The translations under genes were made by a program, and so were the position numbers. This document shows positions 14,401-18,490 of a DNA stretch of 26,682 bases, piece after piece. The DNA comes from a virus. The stretch spans positions 1 to 26,682 of the IMG/VR virus record IMGVR_UViG_3300032194_000096; one strand, written 5' to 3'. Under the pieces are notes generated by a model that saw only the letters and a list, made by a program, of their open reading frames with translations, made no database searches and was not told the DNA's origin. Every line of letters begins with the position of its first letter. The stretch's first letter is position 1.

Positions 14401-16541
14401 GCAGAACTATTACAACTATTCCTGATTTTGCTAAAACACGAGATTTTAGACCAGGAGAAGAAGTTCCGAACTTTATTCAGGCAGAATTAACTGCTACTGG
14501 ATATAATGGATATACTGATGGTGAAGGTCTTGCTGCAGTGGCAGAAGTAGATCCTGTTACTGGAGGAATCACAAAACTAGTTTGGAATAAGAGAAACTTA
14601 CAATTGTATGTTGAAAACAATTATAAGGACAAACAAACTGCTTATGGTTATGTTACTGCTCCATTCTTGAAATTTGTTCCTAGAGATGAATTTGGTGGTG
14701 GTGCAAGAGCAGAGGTTCTAGTTATTGATGGTGATGTTGTTGATGTTTATATCACAGATCCTGGATCTGGATACACCCAACCACCTCAGGTAATCACTAC
14801 TCGTGGATACACAAGAATTAAAGAAAAGAAAGTATCTTATGGCATTACTTTCAGATTCCTTTACAGACTTGATCTTCGTGTATTCTTACCACTTCCAAGT
14901 GCAGAAGTTACTCTAATTGTTGGTGGCGTCCAACCAATTGTATACACTTCTTTCGAGATTCTCGATTCTCCAAAAGAAGCATCGAGACAGATTACTCAGG
15001 AAATCTATCCATATGTAGAACTTCCTGTTGGAGAATTTACAATTCTTCCAAATGTAGATCCTGTATTTACTACTTCATGGACCGCTCCTGTTGGTGAAAT
15101 TCCTCTCCCAGACGCACCAGAAGTTCCTTATACAAAGGTTCTAACTACGGTCGATCTAGATCTCGATATCGCTATCGATGTAGATGATACTTATAGAAGA
15201 GTTACTGAGGTAATTAATCCTTATATTGAACCATATAACGAGTTCAATCTCCAAAGATTTATTACATCTGGATGGACTACATCATCTTCTGACAAGACTA
15301 TGCCAGAAGCACCAGAAGACACTAATACGTGGGTTTCTGTAACGGTAAGACCAGAAGTTATTGATTCTGCGGTAGCTGCTGAGACAACTATTAAGTTTGT
15401 CGAAGAGATTCATCCATATATTGAACCATACACTCAACTTGGAATCAATCCATTCATTACAACAGCATATAAGTCTTTTGCAGATATTGATTCGGATCAT
15501 GATACTTTCACTTATATTAAGACTGCGGTCAAACCAATTTCTACTGATGTAACTCTATATTCTGATAGAACTTCCAGATTTATTACTGGCATTATTTCAC
15601 TTGAAACTGCTAAGGTTCCTGAAGCAAATGCTTTAGATTCAACTCAGGACATTGGAACAATTCTTTCTGCTCCAATGTCTGATACAGCAGACTACGCTTA
15701 CATCCTAAGCACTGCAAGATTCCCAGATGAAGGAAGATTGTTCATTGGTGATGAGTTTGTATCTTATGCAACTAAGCAAGAAGGTCGTATTCTTGATGTA
15801 GAAAGAGGACTGTTTGGAACAACCATTCAGAATCACCCTGCAGGTGAGTATATAAGACTACTAACAGAAACTGTTACTGTCCTTCCAGAGTCTGGAATCT
15901 CTGGTGTTGTTGAAAGTGAAATCAACCTTGTTACTGTCACAGAAGCACCAACTAAGGTCACCAGTATTATTTCTACGTCTGCTGTAACAACTGTTACAGG
16001 CACTGAAATTCAAATTACAAGACAATCATCTACTGGTGCAGTAGATCTTCGCTATGAGACTAATTTGAAGGGAGATCATTATACACAAGCGGTTCTAGGA
16101 ATATCAACTCATACATTTGGTAATGTATTTGTTTCTCAACTTGATTTTGGTCATCTAGATGTAATTCCAGATTTCGATAGTATTGAACAGTTTGATTGGT
16201 ATTACCCTGGATTGACTATTGGAGATACTAGAGTTTCTTCCACCGTTGATAGTCATGGAAATCCATTTGATTATGTTCTTCCTTCTTTTAACAATCCTAT
16301 TACTACTGTAGCAGGATCTCAACAAAATACTGCATCAATTAGTCAACTTAATGTTGCAACAACTGCAGGATTCCATACCGAAGGTCATCTATATATTACT
16401 GAGGAAGGTGTTGGGGATTATACTGTAATTCATTACACTGGTAAAACCGCGACGGCGTTTACTGGCGTCACATTTGTAAGAGGTTCTACCACCTTTGTTG
16501 AGGTCGATGCTTTAATCATCCCACACGCAATAATATACTAA
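5469..16541 (+). CDS. Giant baseplate wedge protein, gp7-like by position (3690 aa)
   Basis: One uninterrupted ORF of 3690 codons lies between genes 6 and 8, the place of T4 gene 7 (about 1,030 aa). Residues 1-265 contain FLEKYYEQ, EIDKRTLIKNISNFYKVKG and SIKFIFNT, which resemble the part of T4 gp7 where DKR, a KGIE helix and KFLF occur (compared from memory). A second block, residues 1929-1975, has SYVIKSKTPINVWRD and HPAGFKVFGE, resembling YYVMKIKSNLP and HPVGFGF of gp7. Between and after them lie inserted modules: glycine-tyrosine beta repeats (541-680, 1680-1781, 3073-3111), a YHYH-type domain (752-867), a duplicated helical domain (2158-2259, 2390-2487), NGVxQ modules and an IxPYIEPY repeat (3173-3337). 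No signal peptide or membrane segment is seen. It starts six bases after gp6. The ORF is certain; the gp7 role is an inference. Confidence 0.9.
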   Translation: MVVKNRSISHLIEDQLPEFIVTDYPLFARFLEKYYEQAGSRGQPFDILNNLETYRDIDFYEESLLDQSSPLVGIINNTDSTIEVEDASSFPSKNGYIKIDDEICFYKEKQGNVFYDVSRGVSGNTKLGDLYTESEFVTTQAAAHSGTEVYNVSNLFLYALVKNFELDYLDSFPQKYLKQEIDKRTLIKNISNFYKVKGTETSIKFIFNTIVARDSDNVPTTYNPKDFTLKSSTSDWTTAYSLKVKILGGDPQDLIGNRITQNNGDLGFSSAVVDNVRPIGGSPDEQIHEVILNQSTVNGTFRIASRTELEKDIPETTSKGDLVTVQSTVGWKRFGKFIVNNETFEFNDKNVKQFTLLGRDGSATHAAGTSVYDYAPAVYRDFELIVFGVLYDLETQSNSTYSLPGDPVQSTLPGFTTKDRIIYDVVDEAVRWRVNLNNAYPTAVTNNVLQPELIKYLGGVSAIYEDDQFYYICSSGYPTYDILTAASSGTLSDAKNLKIVRKRPTQTTEIYKTTNTSVGVFLDGTIAYSFRDSDLVKFGSIQEIEVTQKGSGYKAAPYVLVNNQAGKARAFLSGETVDRIVSLDDTSYTTDPEITITSGRNAKVRAIVTNGAVTSLVIENPGEYYSSPPIVRITDRSGRGKFASFNAIIDNDGRLVDFERIETGRLYTQEFVKVEIIAEGNFAEAEANIREWVKNRYSVEQSLLDQNGGTLFDNTFTTNKKLYGVISNPRRLRLLLSDNIQSNLSEANILAHSPIIGYAYDGNPIYGPYGYSDPGDSSSSISRMISGYSLNNSRTGGPSTTTYPLGTFIDDYTWSKSELTGKTALDENNGRYCVTPEYPEGTYAYFVTITATGQPAYPYILGENYYSLPVASNYDQSLNQDDLPTDISRLNVNNTLDASGFNSIATIRSTTRGSVSGANVEVKNTTPRSFSVDCVVEIDDSSTKGVGALATISEVTGETIDKIESVQTKSVKINTIRPIYFFDGDTVTQGTTTGTVVGDSFNTNEFLLRNVSGTFNATDRIKSNRTIINVIVDKESEYTKGSTISLFDGIDSIIATATVLESTKGQNAVKLQVLTGSFVVDPSYSLVSNQITDTSGSKILSVISLSSDVDVFSVDDNVISVFTDADHNLSVNDTVNVSVIPDDTTTETVYYIRKRRFQQVKLQSPEFASTIRDTGIGRIDTLLAGTDYANTTYGGGTFTDVEVIFTNPDSARSATGQIVGSGAGTTAVLGNEGGERNARATVTVGFTKVVESVINSTKTIQVDDIDNVYVGQNVKGENIAANTVVLSIDSANRKVTLTNPDTTNIFTGNVNFAIFNPGVISNVVITTRGTTYRKGDLISFKNSDVDKPTLAITRDFIGIIDHVGYSVSDSTLRLTSARGLSKDDLLQVGSEIVKVLSVDLENNQVETIRSQNNTTASDHFNGSSVTLINPQYRFNVGYRPSGNTNSDPFVSSYDPVTQLLTVSFAYSQSSVTELSLSSVFNDQSVPAKPVRIVKLEFVNNKFEFSPEDVENTFTELQTIELQNYYKYKFDTSHSSMANTYLEFSPSINKNIIALDSFRNSIAPGNAGSYITLKPGANFGYLGNGFTTVSSSDTIQGNSTINTEASYKTSFTNYYFFDKNGDVETANQSFTIVPDSLEGEKEVIYKTNNVFVYSYDKPPQYDGSGTMSYTTSGKSAIGQPHAIKIDNVGEGYDIIPPVLGILPSEENRATLELTYDNLNNNIANVVVKEGGSKYRKPKAIIDGNGLRAEIELVNQNGSIVYAYVTNKGFDYTELPEVRVIETDVDCYLESNDIGVPESVEVTSSGFLFNTDTSHRRKYFSNTQLRISNFEQKAFSVGEKVTQEYLGVEYASGVVSKNGFRQGTNILRLESVTGEFIKGLTIKGSAKNNTAKVEEISVSEFSPSIKSFSDNIGFYTSDRGKLSHYTQRITDSYFYQDYSYVIKSKTPINVWRDLILQTTHPAGFKVFGEVIVNTEQKSSIKKGGAVSCTKIDLSVPQISQHNQFRTIQQSFVNFNNIDEQYGAGTVYVNAQNNTETYATEIILNTPFDGVIDPVTGVVSGTKTFVMIDKSTNLPITPFNEQQLLVTIDGVVQEPGEAFTVSGSNITFAVAPLGENTVESQVVPAQKFHCRSFRFKRDDLNTEYLKKIRNFFQRGGRWIDSANQIKFNKDFIVEESIGYAIETHPNVPWNIYEQKCSRDIRLILDAIEHDIRFGGNRKVHEAGSSYFLSTNALDHIDNELTESLDTFKYAAKLCSAALRNWDYTVTNAVITPTSNVITVPDTFGIVVGMNVSSGSQFPEDTKVTEVVNDTQIRVSSNARIAASTALVVTTGSTEVISVDTTVTTVVNEGNIEVGTVSVASGGTTTLTSTYSVNNIPQATFSLSKINNGTFYDASNLIEANRTYIQEETIGWVKTTYPTLQIPDETKCKRDTGLLVDAVVHNLRFGGTTKIVDFAKSYYIGNRVKHINNELAESVAAYKFAVSLMVLAMRGSLPSGNYTNETPYYDTNILDDPNQYFPQCAEVESALNSYAGIIDTLLMDGIGLIQPEPENNQRAGNWTTRRTYSNYNLIPDPLLLAEECNNVVESIKSLNGVLDGVLNNGPNSVPKTNPDFIDGENTDFELYYEGGARVKTAPSEDLLVFINGVVQLYDSYDIIRSEDPLVPDIIRFSEAPRWEQEDNVLTVQEPLAVDKTFIVRTGSYEKAVIDSDLVRIKGTGPFPLYDSEDGKIKYIDDDRYAYVFVDGVFQRRGDSYVQSGSTITFKKPLVSTTLEDGTTVANRVDVLVLYGRDLDQKLTFYDFEPETYVNEVTLTITEEETLPSYPTTADLSVWYFVNNRRSDVYVYELISGSTTNFQILGNFKYSEFTEPYVSNLILGSRWNLYDIQPDSVIVLSSAPTWYDVVQQYNNPSLRTLEFRAYQLDGDLVATFDYYKNVDDERLLTRDAIALFYKRPGGAREYWDEKSGPFVNLRPGDKIKIDGEKSRRTITTIPDFAKTRDFRPGEEVPNFIQAELTATGYNGYTDGEGLAAVAEVDPVTGGITKLVWNKRNLQLYVENNYKDKQTAYGYVTAPFLKFVPRDEFGGGARAEVLVIDGDVVDVYITDPGSGYTQPPQVITTRGYTRIKEKKVSYGITFRFLYRLDLRVFLPLPSAEVTLIVGGVQPIVYTSFEILDSPKEASRQITQEIYPYVELPVGEFTILPNVDPVFTTSWTAPVGEIPLPDAPEVPYTKVLTTVDLDLDIAIDVDDTYRRVTEVINPYIEPYNEFNLQRFITSGWTTSSSDKTMPEAPEDTNTWVSVTVRPEVIDSAVAAETTIKFVEEIHPYIEPYTQLGINPFITTAYKSFADIDSDHDTFTYIKTAVKPISTDVTLYSDRTSRFITGIISLETAKVPEANALDSTQDIGTILSAPMSDTADYAYILSTARFPDEGRLFIGDEFVSYATKQEGRILDVERGLFGTTIQNHPAGEYIRLLTETVTVLPESGISGVVESEINLVTVTEAPTKVTSIISTSAVTTVTGTEIQITRQSSTGAVDLRYETNLKGDHYTQAVLGISTHTFGNVFVSQLDFGHLDVIPDFDSIEQFDWYYPGLTIGDTRVSSTVDSHGNPFDYVLPSFNNPITTVAGSQQNTASISQLNVATTAGFHTEGHLYITEEGVGDYTVIHYTGKTATAFTGVTFVRGSTTFVEVDALIIPHAIIY
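5730..5930 (+). repeat. DxEIxxY…RGxxG…HxxGxxV module, copy 1 of 5
   Basis: Residues 88-154 of the giant protein. The pattern is GYIKIDDEICFY, then DVSRGVSGN, then AAHSGTEV. It recurs at 6450-6605 (FIVNNETFEF, GRDGSATHAAGTSV), 9591-9758 (QVGSEIVKV, RSQNNTTASDHFNGSSV), 15708-15872 (LFIGDEFVSY, VERGLFGT, HPAGEYI) and 16356-16532 (LYITEEG, IHYTGKTATAFTGV, FVRGSTTFVEV). This small beta module, reading roughly I-x-D-E-x-x-x-Y to R-G-x-x-G-T-x-x-x-H-x-A-G-x-x-V, is common in phage tail proteins. Confidence 0.6.
6450..6605 (+). repeat. RGxxG…HxAG module, copy 2 of 5
   Basis: Residues 328-379. FIVNNETFEFNDK is followed by LLGRDGSATHAAGTSVYDY. The R-D-G-S-A-T-H-A-A-G run is close to the family pattern. 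Confidence 0.55.
7089..7508 (+). repeat. GSGY beta-repeat array in the giant protein
   Basis: Residues 541-680 hold about four units of the form (beta strand)-G-S-G-Y-x-x-x-P-x-V-x-(I/V): VTQKGSGYKAAPYVLV, DDTSYTTDPEITI, ENPGEYYSSPPIVRI and ETGRLYTQEFVKVEI. Between units lies an alanine-rich strand plus a turn such as TNGAVTSLVI. Related units are at 10506-10811 and 14685-14801 in this ORF, and in gp8 and the DUF4815 protein. Confidence 0.7.
7722..8069 (+). other. YHYH-type domain without its histidines
   Basis: Residues 752-867 carry the marks of the YHYH domain: HSPIIGYAYDGNPIYGPYGY, then ALDENNGR and TPEYPEGTY, then PYILGENYY. The family-defining Tyr-His-Tyr-His is replaced by Y843-A844-Y845-F846. 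The fold is probably kept, while any metal-binding function of the two histidines would be lost. Confidence 0.75.
9591..9758 (+). repeat. SEIVKV…HFNGSSV module, copy 3 of 5
   Basis: Residues 1375-1430. LLQVGSEIVKVLSV and TIRSQNNTTASDHFNGSSV follow the same order as the other copies, but RG is replaced by RSQ. Confidence 0.5.
10506..10811 (+). repeat. Glycine-tyrosine beta repeats, second array
   Basis: Residues 1680-1781 contain three units: DNVGEGYDIIPPVLGI, KEGGSKYRKPKAII and TNKGFDYTELPEVRVI, with intervening strands such as RAEIELVNQNG. They have the same spacing as the array at 7089. Confidence 0.65.
11709..11795 (+). repeat. NGVxQ beta module, copy 1 of 3
   Basis: TIDGVVQEPGEAFTVSGSNI followed by TFAVAP is the common phage tail-fibre pattern V-x-(I/V)-(N/D)-G-V-x-Q-x-P-G-x-x-(Y/F)-x-V-S-G-S-x-I-x-F. 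The second copy is at 13368-13472 (FINGVVQLYDSYDI, IIRFSEAP) and the third at 13662-13748 (FVDGVFQRRGDSYV, SGSTITFKKP). Confidence 0.75.
11940..12245 (+). repeat. Duplicated helical RFGG domain, copy 1
   Basis: Residues 2158-2259. Order of landmarks: IVEESIGY, KCSRDIRLILDAIEHDIRFG, SSYFLSTN, HIDNELTESLDTFKYA, AALR. Copy 2 follows at 12636 with the same order and nearly the same spacing. Confidence 0.8.
12636..12929 (+). repeat. Duplicated helical RFGG domain, copy 2
   Basis: Residues 2390-2487. Landmarks IQEETIGW, KCKRDTGLLVDAVVHNLRFG, KSYYIGN, HINNELAESVAAYKFA, LAMR match copy 1 one by one. The copies are about 130 residues apart and clearly diverged, so the duplication is old. Similar RD-x-x-x-(I/L)-(L/V)-DA domains occur in other cyanophage fibre-type proteins (recollection). 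Confidence 0.8.
13368..13472 (+). repeat. NGVxQ beta module, copy 2 of 3
   Basis: LLVFINGVVQLYDSYDI, then IIRFSEAP. It is longer than copies 1 and 3 because of a short insertion between the Tyr and the IIRF strand. Confidence 0.65.
13662..13748 (+). repeat. NGVxQ beta module, copy 3 of 3
   Basis: YVFVDGVFQRRGDSYVQSGS followed by TITFKKP. Spacing is the same as in copy 1. Confidence 0.7.
14685..14801 (+). repeat. GSGY beta repeat, third site
   Basis: GGGARAEVLVIDGDVVDVYI is followed by TDPGSGYTQPPQVITT. This is the most regular GSGYTxPPxV unit in the giant protein. Confidence 0.65.
14985..15479 (+). repeat. IxPYIEPY repeat, three units
   Basis: Three units lie at 14985-15086 (ITQEIYPYVELPVGEF, then FTTSWTA), 15195-15284 (VTEVINPYIEPYNEF, then RFITSGWTT) and 15393-15479 (FVEEIHPYIEPYTQL, then PFITTAYKS). 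Each consists of a short helix or strand ending in (E/V)IxPY, a proline turn and a T-rich strand, separated by acidic, proline-rich linkers. I know no family with this pattern. Confidence 0.7.
15708..15872 (+). repeat. IGDExxxY…RGxxGT…HPAG module, copy 4 of 5
   Basis: Residues 3414-3468. RLFIGDEFVSYATKQEGR and DVERGLFGTTIQNHPAGEYI give the best match to the consensus of all five copies. Confidence 0.7.
16356..16532 (+). repeat. Copy 5 of the module, C terminus of the giant protein
   Basis: Residues 3630-3688. HLYITEEGVGDYTVIHYTGK and FTGVTFVRGSTTFVEVDAL; the HxAG part is missing, so the copy is degenerate. It forms the C terminus of the 3690-aa protein. Confidence 0.5.
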
Positions 16542-16546
16542 TTTGT

Positions 16547-16574
16547 GTAAGTTGTATAAATATAAATAACTTAC
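16547..16574 (+). promoter_or_regulatory. Two overlapping T4-late promoters inside an inverted repeat
   Basis: TATAAATA occurs at 16555-16562 and again at 16561-16568, sharing two bases. Both are exact T4 late boxes. They are framed by a perfect 7-bp inverted repeat, GTAAGTT (16547-16553) and AACTTAC (16568-16574). The gp8 ATG is at 16610 with AAGGA (16598-16602) as ribosome site. A strong, separate late start for gp8 and the genes after it is inferred. Confidence 0.8.
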
Positions 16575-16609
16575 GAAAACTCGTCCACTTTATATTCAAG
16601 GATAAAGAA

Positions 16610-18448
16610 ATGCCTGCAATTATTTCAGATAAATTTAGAATTTTTAACGCGAAGCAGTTTATCGAGTCTTTAACCGAAGGCACTACAGCGGGGTCGGGTG
16701 GTGATCCTGAAGTTGGTGACGAAAGGACGAGACTTTACTTCTTCGTTGGTCGCCCCCAAAGATGGGATGCATTCATTGAGATCTATTCTCAATCAGGTGG
16801 TAGTTTCGCCGTTGGTGATGAAGTATACATCGGTGCTAACTACGCAACAGGTTCATTCAAAGGCATTGTAAGACAAGTTTTCCAAGATTCACTTCTACTC
16901 TATAACATCAATGGCACACAAGGCGTTGCTAGTGTTCCAACAGTAGGACAAACACTAGAAACCGCAGGTGGTGCTCAGGCAAAGGTCGGTATCTACAGAT
17001 ATGCAACCGATGAAGCAGCACCTCTTCCAGTAGACAACCAAGAAGAGAAGTATTCTGTATATGATGATATCATTGCAGCAAAGAGAATCACCAATGATTA
17101 TGTAAGAACTGTAATTAAGAGATATAACTGGCAGACTAACACCACATATGATATGTGGAGACCAGATTATTTCTCAACTCAAACAGGTAGAGTTGGTCTT
17201 CAGTCCGCTACTGGTGCTAACACCATTGGCGAAGCAAAGTTCTATGTCATGAACCAACAGTATCAGGTATTCAAGTGCCTCTACAATGGAACTGACTTCT
17301 CTAACCTCAACGGTCAAGCATCCACTGAAGAACCTTCACTAACTCCTTCTGCTGGAACATATGATTCTGCTACAGGCATCTATGAAGAGTCTGGTGGAAC
17401 ATATAAGTGGAAGTTCATGTATACCATGTCAACCGATGACGTTCTAAGATTCCTATCTACTGACTTCCTGCCAATCGTTCTTCCTACCGACCCAACCAGA
17501 GTTGACACTGCATCTAAGGTTGTTGTTGGTGCTATCGATGCATATATTACCACTGATACTGGTTCAAACATCAATGCTACCAATGGAACCTATTATGCTC
17601 CAGTAAATGGCGATGGTTCTGGCGCTATTGTTGCTCTAACCCTAGATAGCGGTTCGATCACAAATGCAGTAGTTCAAGAAAGAGGATCGGGTTATACTTA
17701 CGGCACGGTCGCAATTGCAACAGGAACAGGATCGGGTGCAACTGCATACGGTCTATTTGACGATGCTGCTCTAACTTCAAGTGCTAGCGTTAACGCTGGT
17801 GCAACTGGTAAAGTTGAAGTTATCCTACCTCCACAAGCAGGTCACGGTGGAGACATGGAACTCGAACTCAATGGTAAGCGAGTTATGACCAATATTCGTC
17901 TCTCTTATGACGAAGGTTTCGGTGACTTCCCTGTTGATAACGACTTCCGTAGAATCGGTATTATCCGCGATCCTTACGAGAGAGGAACTACAACTTATGC
18001 AACCGCAGATACTCTAAATGGTCTAACCGCATTTAGAATCACTGGAACAGGTGCAGACTACATCGTAGATGAAGTCGTTACTCAAGCTGTAACTGGTGGA
18101 ACTGCAAAAGGTCAGGTCGTTTCCTGGACTCCAGATGCTGCAGGAAGCCCAAATGGTATTCTTAAGATCTTCCAAAGCGTTGACTATCACCAAGACAACG
18201 GTGTTGTAAGAGCATTCGATGAATCTCTTGCTGCAAACCTTGATGGTGAAACCTCTCTTGCAGATGGAAGTATCGACAATACTTACAACCAAGCAGCAAG
18301 TGATACCCTATTCGGTAGTTTCACCAATGGTGTTTCTCTTCCAGAAATCGAACAGAACTCTGGAGATGTCATATACATAGAGAATAGAAGACTAATCACT
18401 AGAGCTGCTGACCAGATTGAAGATATCAAGCTAGTTATCGAGTTCTGA
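16610..18448 (+). CDS. gp8: Baseplate wedge protein gp8, enlarged
   Basis: The C terminus SGDVIYIENRRLITRAADQ followed by IEDIKLVIEF matches the end of T4 gp8 (SGEMIYMENR…AMDQTEEINILFTF, from memory). Other shared points are the N terminus SDKFRIFNAKQF, FFVGRPQRWD, NTTYDMWRPDYF, GGTYKWKFMYTMS with LPIVLP, and FRRIGIIRDP. T4 gp8 has 334 residues; this protein has 612. The extra length lies mainly in a GSGY beta insert (residues about 334-383) and a second beta-rich insert (about 475-560), plus an insert near 60-125. gp8 is a dimeric wedge protein that binds gp7 and gp10 in T4. It follows the gp7-like ORF as in T4. The start has a good ribosome site and its own late promoters. Confidence 0.92.
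   Translation: MPAIISDKFRIFNAKQFIESLTEGTTAGSGGDPEVGDERTRLYFFVGRPQRWDAFIEIYSQSGGSFAVGDEVYIGANYATGSFKGIVRQVFQDSLLLYNINGTQGVASVPTVGQTLETAGGAQAKVGIYRYATDEAAPLPVDNQEEKYSVYDDIIAAKRITNDYVRTVIKRYNWQTNTTYDMWRPDYFSTQTGRVGLQSATGANTIGEAKFYVMNQQYQVFKCLYNGTDFSNLNGQASTEEPSLTPSAGTYDSATGIYEESGGTYKWKFMYTMSTDDVLRFLSTDFLPIVLPTDPTRVDTASKVVVGAIDAYITTDTGSNINATNGTYYAPVNGDGSGAIVALTLDSGSITNAVVQERGSGYTYGTVAIATGTGSGATAYGLFDDAALTSSASVNAGATGKVEVILPPQAGHGGDMELELNGKRVMTNIRLSYDEGFGDFPVDNDFRRIGIIRDPYERGTTTYATADTLNGLTAFRITGTGADYIVDEVVTQAVTGGTAKGQVVSWTPDAAGSPNGILKIFQSVDYHQDNGVVRAFDESLAANLDGETSLADGSIDNTYNQAASDTLFGSFTNGVSLPEIEQNSGDVIYIENRRLITRAADQIEDIKLVIEF
17609..17758 (+). repeat. GSGY beta repeat inserted in gp8
   Basis: Residues 334-383 of gp8: GDGSGAIVALTLDSGSITNA, then VVQERGSGYTYGTVAI, then GTGSGATAYG. 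It has no counterpart that I recall in T4 gp8 and has the same pattern as the repeats in the giant protein on its left. Confidence 0.7.
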
Positions 18449-18490
18449 TTTAGTCTGCTTTCAAACTTAGTTTAAGTAGATACAAGTCAG

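Noticed and set aside
18449-18490. Late promoter or terminator between gp8 and the DUF4815 gene
   Set aside because: No NATAAATA box is present; ACTTAgttTAAGT is a short AT-rich hairpin with no T-run, too weak to call.
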